Shown here: piece after piece, positions 1 through 8,020 of the stretch
Position numbering within the stretch: position 1 is the stretch's first letter
Layout: each line of letters begins with the position of its first letter
Source: an uncultured Lachnospiraceae bacterium
Lineage (GTDB): Bacteria; Bacillota; Clostridia; Lachnospirales; Lachnospiraceae
DNA length: 32,087 nt
NCBI GenBank assembly: GCA_910586095.1
Contig: CAJUHQ010000027.1
Span: 1 to 32,087 of the forward strand
Direction of reading: 5' to 3'
The notes under the pieces: model-generated
Told to the model about the DNA's origin: nothing
Databases searched by the model: none
Seen by the model: only the letters and a program-made list of their open reading frames with translations
Made by a program: the position numbers and the translations under genes

Positions 1-4
1 GTTT

Positions 5-18
5 GCAGCAAAGGCTGC
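5..18 (+). other. Short hairpin with trailing GGAG
   Basis: GCAGC-AAAG-GCTGC forms a perfect 5-bp stem and is followed by ACGGAG. The layout resembles the hairpin plus SD modules found further along (5372, 5436, 7134, 17572). No start codon or reading frame follows, so it may be a relic or the end of an upstream leader. Confidence 0.35.
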
Positions 19-34
19 TTCACGGAGAAGTACT

Positions 35-72
35 AAGTCTGCATAGCAGACTTTTGCATAGCAGACTTTTTT
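35..72 (+). terminator. Intrinsic terminator with duplicated arm
   Basis: AAGTCTGC-ATA-GCAGACTT is a perfect 8-bp stem followed by T residues. The arm GCATAGCAGACTTTT is then repeated directly (41-55 and 56-70), and the second copy ends in six T. Either arm could pair with the 5' half. It probably ends a gene lying upstream of the window and insulates the cluster. Confidence 0.7.
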
Positions 73-84
73 CACGCCGAAGAT

Positions 85-114
85 TTGAGTTAATGTAAAA
101 AGAGTAAGTAGAAT
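85..114 (+). promoter_or_regulatory. Candidate sigma-A promoter
   Basis: TTGAGT (85-90) and TAGAAT (109-114) are separated by 18 bases, in an AT-rich stretch after the terminator and 44 bases before the first start codon. Both hexamers match the consensus at 4-5 of 6 positions. It is placed where a promoter for the cluster is expected, but it was found by eye. Confidence 0.4.
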
Positions 115-157
115 ACAAAAATATAGAGCTAGAGTCAACTGATTGAGGATATGTATA

Positions 158-1990
158 ATGAAAAAAAGAAATAAACTGATAAATGATGTGATTGCATTTT
201 TATGTTGTTGTATCGTGTTGTGTACAGTTCAACTTCAAACAGTATATGCAAAGGAAGTGTTTACTGCAAATAAAGCGATTATTTTTGTTGTTGACACAAG
301 TGGTAGCATGCAGAAAAATGACCCAGACAGAATTGCCATTGATACCATAGCTCAATTTATCTATGCATTGCCATCAGATTATAAAGTGGGGTTGGTAGCC
401 TATAGTACTACTATTGACACTGCGCGTATACCAGTTGTTTGTGAGGAGAGAAAAAGTGTAGCAGACGCAGCGGCAGCTTTGAAGTATGAAGGTTACAGCA
501 ATGCAGGGGAAGGACTTGCGAGTGCAGTTGACCTTTTAGTGAATGATGCAGCGCAGGAAAAATATATTATTATGTTGTCTGATGGAGAAACTCTTTTGGA
601 GAATGAGGAGAGGACGGCTGTAGCAGAGTCACAGTATCAGAGCGCAATTGCTCAGGCTAAGGCACAAGGGATTGCCGTTCATGTGATTGGGCTAGGTGAC
701 GAAATGTCAGATATGAATAGCATGATCTTTTCGGCGGCTAGGGAAACGGCTGGTATCTCGCTTTATGAGGAAAAAGTACAGGGGATTCAGGATGCAGTTG
801 ATACAATACTTCGCAAAGAGTTGGGGATCAAACAGTCAACACTGGCTATTGTAGATGCCAATGGAGGATTGGAAACAATCTCTGCTAGACTTCCATATAC
901 CTATGCTGACAGGGTTCGTGTTTTGATTACTTGTGATGCGCCCATCAACAATCTAAAGGCCAATTTGCAGGCGGAGAGCGCATCTCAGATTAATGGCAGT
1001 CGATATTCATTGATTGAGCTAGAGAAACCAGTAGACGACCAATTGGAAATAAGCTTTGAGGGGGCGAAAGATAGTCGCGTACGAGTCAATGTAATACCAG
1101 AGTACTATGTGATGCCTCAAGTGTCTATTGAGTATACAGACACAGAGCCTTCCAATGCAGATCCCTTTGTGGAACATCCATATGACCGCATAGCACAGAT
1201 TACATATACGTTTGCACGTGCGGACAATGCTACTATTCGTCTTTGGGACAATAGTTATTTTGACCATAGCAGAATAGTAGTGACTAAAAACAATGGTGAG
1301 GAGGAAATAACAGAATTGTTTTTGGACAAAGGTTGTCTGACTGTAGAGGAGATTGTGACAAGTAATCAGGAATATGAAGTTTGTTTTGATTATTCTGAAC
1401 TGACAGTGAATGTAATCGGAACAGATACACTTCAAGTAAGTTTGGAAGAACCTCCTATGATTCCAGCACAGGAGCCGCCGGAAAAACCACCCTATCTGCT
1501 GATAGCAATTTTGATTCTTTGTGTTATATTGTTGCTTCTTGGCATTGTGCTAGCAGTGTGGCACAAAAGTAAAAAAAAGCCAATTCTCTTACCACCCGAT
1601 CCAAAACCAGAGCCAAGCAAGTACAATTATATAGGCAAACTTAATATTTATATCACACGTACACATTCAGGATACGATATTCCGCCTCTATCATATGATT
1701 TGTTTCGTTTGCCACAGGGAAAAGTCGTCTCTTTATATGAGGTGCTAGACAGTTGTGGTGTCAAGGAGCGGTTTCCAGGTGCAGAAACGATCTATCTAAA
1801 AGCGGGCGGTGGCCGAAGCCTTATTATTATTAACAATTCAGACTGTACCATTATGAAAAACAGAGAAATTCTTCTTAAGACAAGAAGCTATCAACTAACC
1901 CTAGATTCAAAGGTCGATATTACATTTGAGGATGAGATTAGTGAACTGGCATTTCAATATAAAGATGTAAAGTTGTCTGCTGTCCATTAA
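158..1990 (+). CDS. Membrane-anchored VWA protein with degenerate FHA-like tail
   Basis: The chosen ATG follows GAGGA by 8 bases and opens a good signal peptide (basic start, hydrophobic core, VYA-KE site near residue 31); a TTG 15 bases upstream lacks an SD. An extracytoplasmic von Willebrand A domain spans about residues 38-225, with the metal-site motif DTSGS at 46-50 and LSDGE later in the domain. A proline-rich linker leads to one membrane helix (about 447-469), a basic stop-transfer and a cytoplasmic domain of about 130 residues. The end of that domain resembles the C-terminal strands of an FHA domain without the phosphothreonine-binding residues. It is first in the cluster, so it may sense surface contact and signal to the FHA/phosphatase proteins downstream. 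The VWA call is firm; the tail and the role are inference. Confidence 0.85.
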   Translation: MKKRNKLINDVIAFLCCCIVLCTVQLQTVYAKEVFTANKAIIFVVDTSGSMQKNDPDRIAIDTIAQFIYALPSDYKVGLVAYSTTIDTARIPVVCEERKSVADAAAALKYEGYSNAGEGLASAVDLLVNDAAQEKYIIMLSDGETLLENEERTAVAESQYQSAIAQAKAQGIAVHVIGLGDEMSDMNSMIFSAARETAGISLYEEKVQGIQDAVDTILRKELGIKQSTLAIVDANGGLETISARLPYTYADRVRVLITCDAPINNLKANLQAESASQINGSRYSLIELEKPVDDQLEISFEGAKDSRVRVNVIPEYYVMPQVSIEYTDTEPSNADPFVEHPYDRIAQITYTFARADNATIRLWDNSYFDHSRIVVTKNNGEEEITELFLDKGCLTVEEIVTSNQEYEVCFDYSELTVNVIGTDTLQVSLEEPPMIPAQEPPEKPPYLLIAILILCVILLLLGIVLAVWHKSKKKPILLPPDPKPEPSKYNYIGKLNIYITRTHSGYDIPPLSYDLFRLPQGKVVSLYEVLDSCGVKERFPGAETIYLKAGGGRSLIIINNSDCTIMKNREILLKTRSYQLTLDSKVDITFEDEISELAFQYKDVKLSAVH

Positions 1991-2040
1991 AGGAAATAGC
2001 AGATAAAAGATAAAACAGTAAAAGAAAAGGAGCTGGAAGA

Positions 2041-4224
2041 ATGGAGATAATAAGCCAAACAAACAGGACGCTGCTATTGGATGTCATCAATCCCGAACAG
2101 TTGGATCTGCTGACGCTGATTGGGGATGTTAAAGGGATTGACAGTCTTGATGACGACAAGATGAAAGAGATCAATCAGTACCTGGAATGTCGCAGCTATG
2201 AGGAAATGGAAAAGAAGTTTAAACCGATTGTATGGTCTTTCTTTGATGCGAACAGCCAGTCCGTGAAGTATACCCTCACAAGGCCAGAAGGAATTCCAGA
2301 GGGAATGCTCACCCCTATAAATATCAATGAATCTGAAAGCTTTCAAAAGACAGTTCTATCTGTTATGCAGTCACGCAAGACATTGGGCATGCTCAATGTA
2401 GAGTTTAACTTTGAGAAAATGCTTGAGATGATCTCTCCCAAAAAAGTTATGGAGGATATCAAGCAGGTACGTAAGGAAATACAGTACAATTACAAGAAAT
2501 TTGCGGCTTTGGAGGATGGTGATCCATTAAAACTTGACCTAGGAGATAAGCTCAATATACTATTCGAGGATGCTAGCCAAAATTACAATAATATTATGGC
2601 GATGCTTCCGCTTGCAATCGAGGATATTAAGACGCGTTTGTTGTTGGGGGCCGGTGAGCAACAGAACAAGGGAGAGGCTGTTGTACCAGGATATCTTACT
2701 CTGGGCGACAAAGGAGAATTAAAAGTGCTAGAGGCAGGAGATGCAGACACGACAGCACTAGCTACTCTAGATGACACAGTTAATACAGAACTGATTGAGG
2801 AGATCAAAAAGGATTATCGCTATATCAACAAAGAAGAGTCTAATGATTATATAGAAGGATTAGTAGTACATACATTCTGTCCACTTTCCACTGTTCGCAC
2901 AGAGGTTGACATGGAGACAGAAGTTGCTAACTACAACAGCTATCTTGAATTTTATCGGACTTCAAAAGATAATTTTATTAAAGTAGTCAAACCGCTATTA
3001 GAAAAATTGCTGGGAATACGCATGTTCTTTGACCAGTACAAAACCAGATCAAAAGGAATGTGTCCTAGTTTGTTGATTACCAATATTTCACCAGAAATGA
3101 TGGCAAAAAGTTCAAGTCTTCCGCGGTTGATAGCCTATCTTAACACAGCAAACAGCAAGAATAATTTCAAGGAAACAATTTGGTATGCGATTTATCCTAA
3201 TCTGACTTGGAGCCAAAATGTATCTAATAAAATACAAAGAGAACGTTTTCGTGGAAATATTAAGAAAATCAGTGAGGATGTCAACAGCATAGAAACGTTA
3301 GCGACACTTTTAGATGTGTTTAAAGATTATAGAGTTGAAACATTTTTCTCTTTTGAGAATAGAGAAGAGACAACATTCAATGCCATAGCCGCTGAAGGTA
3401 TTGAGAAAGCTGTGGAGAAATGTGCACCATTGACTGGAAAACCATATAGTGAATTTGCGATTCCTGTACTTCCAAATTTTACAGTGATACCCAAAAATAA
3501 ATCAGGTGTGGTTTTAGATAGAAAAATGACTATATCAGAAAATAACAGCGCTGAACTTTCTGACGCTAAAGAAGATATTATGCGCTTGTGGATTGAAGGT
3601 TTATATATTAATGGTGCCTATATTGCAGCGGGATTTCGCGCAGCATGCCAATGTCCAGAATTTTTAAAGGATCATTTTTCAAAAGTGCGTGTCATCACAG
3701 CTATGGAGCTTCCAGGTGTTAGATTTGACATTGAGGCAGGGAACAATTCTCTGATTGCGTATACGACTATGCCCAAGGAGATCACAGGTTTTACCAACAA
3801 TATTAAGTCCCAGATTAACAGGAAAAACTTCGGTTGGATCTTTGCTTCTGAAAATGCGTCTTTAAATGGGGAGACGATCACCAATATTTCTGTCTATAAA
3901 GCGCGAAATCTACTGTATGATACAGAGAAGGCTACTTATGAACCAGTTTATAAGACACAGGTAACCACCTATATTGAGAGAATCCTTAGATTTGTGACAG
4001 GAGATTTTAAAGAAGATAACATCAAGAATTTCTTTTCTAACAATCCGCAGAGCCAGAAAAGCAAATGGCTGGCGAAAAAGGACTGCATCAATGCAGTTGT
4101 TACAGAAGGGGATAGCTTAGAGTATACCATTGATGATGCCAATGGAATCTGTGAGCTAACCATATCATTTAATGGTAGCCCGAGAAATTTGGAGGTTCAA
4201 ATCAACCGTTTGTCTTCAAATTAA
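2041..4224 (+). CDS. Putative contractile sheath protein (TssB/TssC-like fusion)
   Basis: A 727-aa soluble protein with SD AAGGAG 9 bases before ATG. Residues about 119-160 (VEFNFEKMLEMISPKKVMEDI and on) recall the TssB region where a beta strand is followed by S/D-P and a helix. The C-terminal half has GLYINGAYIAAG at about 520 and, at about 644-665, TYIERILRFVTGDF followed by a helix and a beta-rich end, as in TssC, where a conserved helix precedes the handshake strands. Position directly before two Hcp-like genes is what sheath genes show. T6SS normally has separate sheath proteins of about 170 and 490 aa; the sum is near this length, so a fusion is plausible. No single motif is decisive, and another large CIS component is the alternative. 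Confidence 0.55.
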   Translation: MEIISQTNRTLLLDVINPEQLDLLTLIGDVKGIDSLDDDKMKEINQYLECRSYEEMEKKFKPIVWSFFDANSQSVKYTLTRPEGIPEGMLTPININESESFQKTVLSVMQSRKTLGMLNVEFNFEKMLEMISPKKVMEDIKQVRKEIQYNYKKFAALEDGDPLKLDLGDKLNILFEDASQNYNNIMAMLPLAIEDIKTRLLLGAGEQQNKGEAVVPGYLTLGDKGELKVLEAGDADTTALATLDDTVNTELIEEIKKDYRYINKEESNDYIEGLVVHTFCPLSTVRTEVDMETEVANYNSYLEFYRTSKDNFIKVVKPLLEKLLGIRMFFDQYKTRSKGMCPSLLITNISPEMMAKSSSLPRLIAYLNTANSKNNFKETIWYAIYPNLTWSQNVSNKIQRERFRGNIKKISEDVNSIETLATLLDVFKDYRVETFFSFENREETTFNAIAAEGIEKAVEKCAPLTGKPYSEFAIPVLPNFTVIPKNKSGVVLDRKMTISENNSAELSDAKEDIMRLWIEGLYINGAYIAAGFRAACQCPEFLKDHFSKVRVITAMELPGVRFDIEAGNNSLIAYTTMPKEITGFTNNIKSQINRKNFGWIFASENASLNGETITNISVYKARNLLYDTEKATYEPVYKTQVTTYIERILRFVTGDFKEDNIKNFFSNNPQSQKSKWLAKKDCINAVVTEGDSLEYTIDDANGICELTISFNGSPRNLEVQINRLSSN

Positions 4225-4266
4225 TCTTAACAATTTACAATGAAAAAAAGAATGGAGGTAAAAGAG

Positions 4267-4692
4267 ATGGGCTTTAGAGTTACAATTGATGGTTCCGGTC
4301 CAGTGAATCTGAGTGAGAAATGCGTTACAAATGTAGAATTTTGCTCAGAGATACCGGTGGATTCCAACGCGAGGGCAACTGATAATGGTGTAGCTGTGAA
4401 GATTTGGGGAAAAATGCTTTTCTCTCTTGGAGCAGAGGCACAAGATTCTACAATCAACCTTGCAAAATGGAGTGTTGTACCAAGTGATTCGGCTGATTCT
4501 TACAGAAAGGTTCAGGTGGATGTGGTAGCAGCAGGACAGATTGTACGGCAGATCACACTTCCGAACGCTTTTGTGATGGAATACAGCGAGGAGCAGGACG
4601 ATGAAGCTGGCGTAGGAACATTCTATCTGCATGTAAAGCAGAAAAAAGATCTGACAGATAAGACGACGATTGAGGGCGGATTTAGCCAGTAA
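4267..4692 (+). CDS. Hcp-like tube protein, copy 1
   Basis: 141 aa. The ATG at 4267 is chosen over one at 4240 because GGAGG lies 9 bases before it and the resulting N-terminus aligns with the paralogue at 4707. The protein is all-beta, without signal peptide or membrane helix. Shared landmarks with the paralogue are: an early DG; SEIPVDSNAR at about 30-39 (TEIPLDSNAR in copy 2); a WSVVPS/WSVVPA turn; an RQITLPNAF/RKYTFPRAF strand; VGTF; KQKKD; and a terminal EGG. The roughly 140-residue size and beta pattern fit Hcp/gp19 tube subunits, which stack as hexameric rings inside the sheath. Tube identity is inferred from fold pattern and position. Clostridial homologues carry uninformative database names, which I do not follow. 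Confidence 0.65.
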   Translation: MGFRVTIDGSGPVNLSEKCVTNVEFCSEIPVDSNARATDNGVAVKIWGKMLFSLGAEAQDSTINLAKWSVVPSDSADSYRKVQVDVVAAGQIVRQITLPNAFVMEYSEEQDDEAGVGTFYLHVKQKKDLTDKTTIEGGFSQ

Positions 4693-4706
4693 AGGAGGGG
4701 TAGGAC

Positions 4707-5135
4707 ATGTCATTAAAGGTAAATGTAGACGGAGCTGAAAGCTTCGAAGTTTCACAGGAGTGCATACAAAAAGTAAAATTCCAGACAGAGATTCCCTTAG
4801 ATTCCAATGCGCGGACAAAGGATGTAGGATGCTCACTAGAAATTTCTGGCAAAATATTAGTGGCGACAGACGGCGATCCATTTGACAGTACCAGACAGCT
4901 TGGATTGTGGTCTGTGGTTCCCGCAGAGGAAGCAGCGGCTTATCGTCAGGTTACAGTAGAGATTGTTGAAGCTGGCTTGATCGAAAGAAAGTACACATTC
5001 CCAAGAGCCTTTGTTGTGGACTATAAGGAATACTATGGCAATTCTGACGGTGTAGGAACCTTTAAGATCATCATTAAACAGAAGAAGGATAAATTAAACC
5101 TTGTTACTGTAGAAGGCGGATATATTGGTGCCTAG
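4707..5135 (+). CDS. Hcp-like tube protein, copy 2
   Basis: 142 aa with a very strong SD (AAAGGAGGGG) 14 bases after copy 1 stops. It is clearly a tandem paralogue: TEIPLDSNAR, the W-S-V-V-P turn, PRAFVVDY, VGTFKIIIKQKKD and a terminal EGGY match copy 1 in order, with substitutions throughout. Two Hcp paralogues could form alternating rings, or one could be a specialised first or last ring next to the spike or baseplate, as inner-tube variants are in some phage-like injection systems. A strong terminator follows directly, so the sheath/tube genes form one heavily translated block. Tube role is inferred. Confidence 0.65.
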   Translation: MSLKVNVDGAESFEVSQECIQKVKFQTEIPLDSNARTKDVGCSLEISGKILVATDGDPFDSTRQLGLWSVVPAEEAAAYRQVTVEIVEAGLIERKYTFPRAFVVDYKEYYGNSDGVGTFKIIIKQKKDKLNLVTVEGGYIGA

Positions 5136-5149
5136 TTTTTTTGCAGCCT

Positions 5150-5177
5150 AAAGGCACGTCTATGGACGTGCCTTTTT
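5150..5177 (+). terminator. Strong intrinsic terminator after the tube genes
   Basis: AAAGGCACGTC-TATG-GACGTGCCTTT forms an 11-bp perfect stem with a 4-base loop and ends in five T. It lies 15 bases after the stop of the second Hcp-like gene. It would separate abundant structural transcripts from the regulatory genes downstream, or act as a partial read-through stop. Confidence 0.9.
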
Positions 5178-5371
5178 GGCACGAATAAGCACAATACACA
5201 AGGTTTTTAGTCTGTAATGATGGGCTCTATTCCAAAGATCTTTAACAGCTTGTGGAGATTTTTGGAATGGAGTAGATTGAAAATCTTTGATTTTTCAATC
5301 AGAAGGTTTGTGCTTAAATGCACAAATTGCGGGTTATTGGAAACATGAAGGCGTTTTTCATTCGGATTTGA

Positions 5372-5408
5372 GTCACAGCAAAGCTGTGACATGGGAGTTA
5401 GTATGTGA
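5372..5408 (+). repeat. Hairpin-SD module, copy A1, with start-stop ORF
   Basis: A perfect 8-bp stem with AAA loop (5372-5390) is followed by ATGGGAGTTAGT and then ATG TGA. It shares layout and the ATGGGAGTTAG core with the modules at 5436, 17513, 17572 and 17636, and in part with those at 7134 and 31194. Confidence 0.6.
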
Positions 5409-5435
5409 CAATTATATAAGAAAATAAGCTGGATG

Positions 5436-5466
5436 CCTGCAAAAGCAGGAAGATGGGAGTTAGAAC
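5436..5466 (+). repeat. Hairpin-SD module, copy A2, supplying the SD for the J-domain gene
   Basis: CCTGC-AAAA-GCAGG is followed by AAGATGGGAGTTAGAAC and the GTG start at 5467. The stem-loop and the SD run are the same as in the 64-bp tandem repeats at 17531-17658. Confidence 0.65.
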
Positions 5467-5898
5467 GTGGAAGATTTTTATAAAATATTAGAAGTGCCAA
5501 AAACAGCGACAGAAGAGGAGCTAAAAAGTGCGTATCGAAAACTTGCAAAGCGCTATCACCCAGATGCACATCCTGGGGATCAGGAATGTGAGGAGCGCTT
5601 TCGCCTAATCAATGAGGCATATGATACATTGGGAAATGCTGCAAAACGAAGCAAATATGATAGAGAGTATGCAGAAAGCAAAACAATGCATCGTGAAACG
5701 AATGACAAGCGAACTGCAAAAAGTAAGCAGCCTAGCAGTAGCCCAGAAGTAGATTTTGCCAATATACATAGGACATTTGAACAGTTTTTTGGATTTGATC
5801 CCAATAGCCATGTTGTTAATGAAGAGAAACTAAATCCCAAACATAAAGAAAATCCTTTAGATACAACTGCCTTTTTTGAAAAATTTATGGGGTTATAA
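5467..5898 (+). CDS. J-domain (DnaJ-like) co-chaperone
   Basis: 143 aa, GTG start with GGGAG 7 bases upstream supplied by a repeated hairpin module. Residues 1-65 are a complete J-domain: DFYKILEV at the start, a positively charged helix II, the essential HPD at 31-33, the helix III pattern ERFRLINEAYDTLG, and SKYDREY at the end. The G/F-rich, zinc-finger and peptide-binding parts of full DnaJ are absent; the rest is a polar linker and a short hydrophobic end. J-domains stimulate Hsp70 ATPases, and the cluster encodes its own divergent Hsp70 at 12201, so the pair probably works together. The client could be a CIS component or a toxin. Identity is firm; the partner is inferred. Confidence 0.9.
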   Translation: MEDFYKILEVPKTATEEELKSAYRKLAKRYHPDAHPGDQECEERFRLINEAYDTLGNAAKRSKYDREYAESKTMHRETNDKRTAKSKQPSSSPEVDFANIHRTFEQFFGFDPNSHVVNEEKLNPKHKENPLDTTAFFEKFMGL

Positions 5899-5950
5899 AA
5901 GTGGGCAAATGGTGGTGATTTTAAGCGTCTAATAATGGTAGGGGGATTTG

Positions 5951-6517
5951 GTGAGAGCTATGTTGAAAAAAATAATAGATTGTACAATTGCAATTTTATT
6001 TGTGGTGGTGGCGGTTTGGTTGATAGAGATCGGCAAAGTTCAAGACACCATGATTGTCTTACCTATTGTGGTGATAGTGTTTTTGTGTGCTGTACTCCAT
6101 TTTGTATGGGCATTAAAGCCAAAGCAAGCATGGGGGCATGATGATTCATACAAAACATCAAACTGGCCTACTACAGCCAGTGTTCCCACAGAGTTGGTTT
6201 TGTTAGGAGAAGATGACACGCAGATCGCTACCTGGAATATTTATGGGAAGAATGGTATGGTCATCGGGAGAGATATTGGGGAAAACCAAGTTTCAGTAGA
6301 TTTAAATCATGTCACTTACGCTAGCATGATTGATATTGAGCATGCTGTATTAAATTACTCTGGGGATAGTTGGTATATAGAAGATGTATCGGAAAAAAAT
6401 GGTATTTCTATAGAAAAGATGGATGGAAAAAAATATAAGATTGCATATGGAAAACCTTGCAAACTAGAGCGCGGGGATATTATACATATAGCATTGACGC
6501 GCTTACAGATTCGATAG
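5951..6517 (+). CDS. Membrane-bound FHA domain protein
   Basis: 188 aa from a GTG placed 4 bases after GGGGGA; ATG at 5960 is an alternative start that changes nothing in the domains. Two membrane helices (about 10-27 and 34-54) form a hairpin with both ends in the cytoplasm. A C-terminal FHA domain covers about 83-188 and keeps the key positions: G106-R107, S125 with H131 six residues on, and N150-G151. FHA domains bind phosphothreonine, so this is likely a docking site at the membrane for a phosphorylated partner. In T6SS a similar FHA protein (Fha/TagH) relays PpkA phosphorylation to assembly. Neighbours are another FHA protein and a phosphatase. Confidence 0.85.
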   Translation: MRAMLKKIIDCTIAILFVVVAVWLIEIGKVQDTMIVLPIVVIVFLCAVLHFVWALKPKQAWGHDDSYKTSNWPTTASVPTELVLLGEDDTQIATWNIYGKNGMVIGRDIGENQVSVDLNHVTYASMIDIEHAVLNYSGDSWYIEDVSEKNGISIEKMDGKKYKIAYGKPCKLERGDIIHIALTRLQIR

Positions 6518-6604
6518 AGTAAAAGACAGGTAGATCTGTATATTTTGGTAGCTTATAAATAGCAATAACATATGATTAAAATAGAAAATGGAGGATATTG
6601 ATAC

Positions 6605-7129
6605 ATGGGAGAATCAAATTTGATCCGTTGTCAGAACGGGCACATGTTTAGTAAAAAGAGGTATGGGACAGTTTGCCCTTATTGTAATGTGGAGACTGCC
6701 ACGAAAGAGAAAAAGGAAGTGGAGAAATCAGATATTGACATTGAGGAAGAGTTGTTTCGCGAGGATGTTAAACCAGTTTGTGGCTGGATTGTGTGTATTT
6801 CTGGACCACGCCAAGGAAAGGACTATAAGATTATTCAAGGTAAAAATTTTATTGGACGCGCAGATGATATGGACATTCAGATTTTAGGAGATAATGAAAT
6901 TTCCAGGAGAAATCATGCAGTCATTGTGTTTGATCCCAAGAAAAAGGAGACTGTGCTTTTGCCAGGAGATTCTAATGGACTGGTGTATCTCAATGAAAAT
7001 GCGGTCTACACCCCCACTGCGCTCAGTCCATACGACAAAATTGAATTGGGTAAATCTGTCTTTGCATTTCTTCCTTTTTGTGGCAATCATTTTATGTGGG
7101 GAGAAAAGACGGATGGACAAAATAAATAA
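6605..7129 (+). CDS. Zinc-ribbon plus FHA domain protein
   Basis: 174 aa, soluble; GGAGG lies 10 bases before ATG. Residues 9-27 form a small metal site (C9, H13, C24, C27: C-x3-H and C-P-Y-C). After an acidic linker comes an FHA domain at about 60-160 with G84-R85, S100-R101 and H104, and N124-G125, which are the residues that contact the phosphothreonine peptide. The combination suggests a phospho-dependent adaptor that holds one partner by the zinc ribbon and another by FHA. It lies between the membrane FHA protein and the PP2C phosphatase, so it likely belongs to the same phospho-relay. Its phosphorylated ligand is unknown. Confidence 0.85.
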   Translation: MGESNLIRCQNGHMFSKKRYGTVCPYCNVETATKEKKEVEKSDIDIEEELFREDVKPVCGWIVCISGPRQGKDYKIIQGKNFIGRADDMDIQILGDNEISRRNHAVIVFDPKKKETVLLPGDSNGLVYLNENAVYTPTALSPYDKIELGKSVFAFLPFCGNHFMWGEKTDGQNK

Positions 7130-7133
7130 AAGG

Positions 7134-7163
7134 GTGTGTTTGTAGCGCACGGATGGGAGTGAT
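7134..7163 (+). repeat. Hairpin-SD module before the PP2C gene
   Basis: GTGTGT-TTGTA-GCGCAC (6 bp, two G-T pairs) is followed by GGATGGGAGTGAT and the ATG at 7164. It is a looser member of the hairpin plus ATGGGAGT family. Confidence 0.4.
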
Positions 7164-7985
7164 ATGAATCATACATACAATAGAATCGTACTGCTTTTGA
7201 TCGTCATTGTACTGCTAGAACTGCTAAAGCTACTCTGCAAAAAGCGTAGCTCACACACTCATTCCTTGGAAGTAGGAACGTGTATGACAATAGGAAAGAG
7301 AGATGTGCAGGAAGATCAAGTTGGGACACTCACAACAGAGGCGGGGACAATGGCAGTGCTTGCAGACGGCGCAGGCAGAGAGTTCGGTGGACGAATCGCC
7401 TCACGTATAGCAGTGGATACTTGTGTTGAGATTTTTAAGGATTACAATGCGTTTAACAATCCTCAATATTATTTTAGGAAAGCATTTCATTGTGCTAATA
7501 AAGAGATTATCAAGGCAGTCGAGGACGAAAGTAGAGGGAGAGCTAGTGTAGGCTGTGTTATGGTAAGGGATCAATATCTGTATTATGCGTTGGCAGGAAA
7601 TGTTAAAATTTGTGTTTATCGTGAAGGTTCACTCGTTCCAGTATCGGTTGGACATACAGTTGCTGTATTAGCACAGCAAAAGTTTCATGAAGGAAAATTA
7701 TCGCGTCAGGATGCAATACGCTTGTTAGAAGACCAAAGGCTTTACAATTATCTAGGAAAAGATGAATTTAAAGATATTGAGATTTTTGATGCTCCCATAA
7801 AATTGTTGGCCGGAGATATTATTGTTCTAATGAGTGATGGGATCTATGACTATATCAGTACTAGAGAGATTGAGGCAGTACTCTATCAGGAGGTCACTTG
7901 CCAGCAAAAGGCATATGAGTTGATTGAACATATCAATACAAGTTCCGCGGAAGATAATGCTAGTGTGATATTGATAGAAGTATAA
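7164..7985 (+). CDS. Membrane-anchored PP2C-type Ser/Thr phosphatase
   Basis: 273 aa. One N-terminal membrane helix (about 8-24) and a basic KKR stretch place the catalytic part in the cytoplasm. The PP2C metal-binding motifs are complete: GKRDVQED (44-51, with E50 and D51), ADGAG (67-71), SDG (224-226) and EDNAS (263-267). Metal-dependent phosphatases of this kind reverse threonine phosphorylation read by FHA domains, and are paired with a PknA/PpkA-type kinase in many systems, including T6SS (PppA). No kinase gene is visible in this window, so it would be encoded elsewhere or upstream. Two FHA genes precede it and a catalytically dead homologue follows after 35 bases. Confidence 0.9.
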   Translation: MNHTYNRIVLLLIVIVLLELLKLLCKKRSSHTHSLEVGTCMTIGKRDVQEDQVGTLTTEAGTMAVLADGAGREFGGRIASRIAVDTCVEIFKDYNAFNNPQYYFRKAFHCANKEIIKAVEDESRGRASVGCVMVRDQYLYYALAGNVKICVYREGSLVPVSVGHTVAVLAQQKFHEGKLSRQDAIRLLEDQRLYNYLGKDEFKDIEIFDAPIKLLAGDIIVLMSDGIYDYISTREIEAVLYQEVTCQQKAYELIEHINTSSAEDNASVILIEV

Positions 7986-8020
7986 AAGTTCTAAGCCTTG
8001 AAAGGAGTATAGTTATATCA

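Larger units (their letters stand above)
5178..5466 (+). promoter_or_regulatory. Hairpin-rich untranslated leader before the J-domain gene
   Basis: This non-coding stretch holds at least five inverted repeats in series: TTCCAAA...TTTGGAA (5230-5267), TTGAAAATC-TTT-GATTTTTCAA with one bulge (5277-5298), TTTGTGC-TTAAAT-GCACAAA (5307-5326), GTCACAGC-AAA-GCTGTGAC (5372-5390) and CCTGC-AAAA-GCAGG (5436-5449). The last two are each followed by ATGGGAGTTAG, an SD-like run. After the first of these there is a start-stop pair ATG TGA (5403-5408); after the second comes the true GTG of the next gene. I see no confident -35/-10 pair. Confidence 0.6.

Noticed and set aside
1019..1435. 138-codon minus-strand frame inside the VWA gene
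   Set aside because: Antisense shadow with no SD or recognisable protein pattern.
4345..4881. 178-codon open frame on the minus strand across the Hcp-like genes
   Set aside because: It is antisense to two well-supported paralogues, has no SD and gives a low-complexity, cysteine/leucine-rich peptide; it is a shadow of their codon usage.
4267..5135. Database-style names such as membrane-associated protease for these proteins
   Set aside because: No protease motif, signal peptide or membrane helix is present; the all-beta tube-like pattern fits better.
5935..6141. 68-codon plus-strand frame overlapping the membrane FHA gene
   Set aside because: Out of frame with the FHA gene; the product is cysteine/glycine-rich with no pattern, and the SD better fits GTG at 5951.
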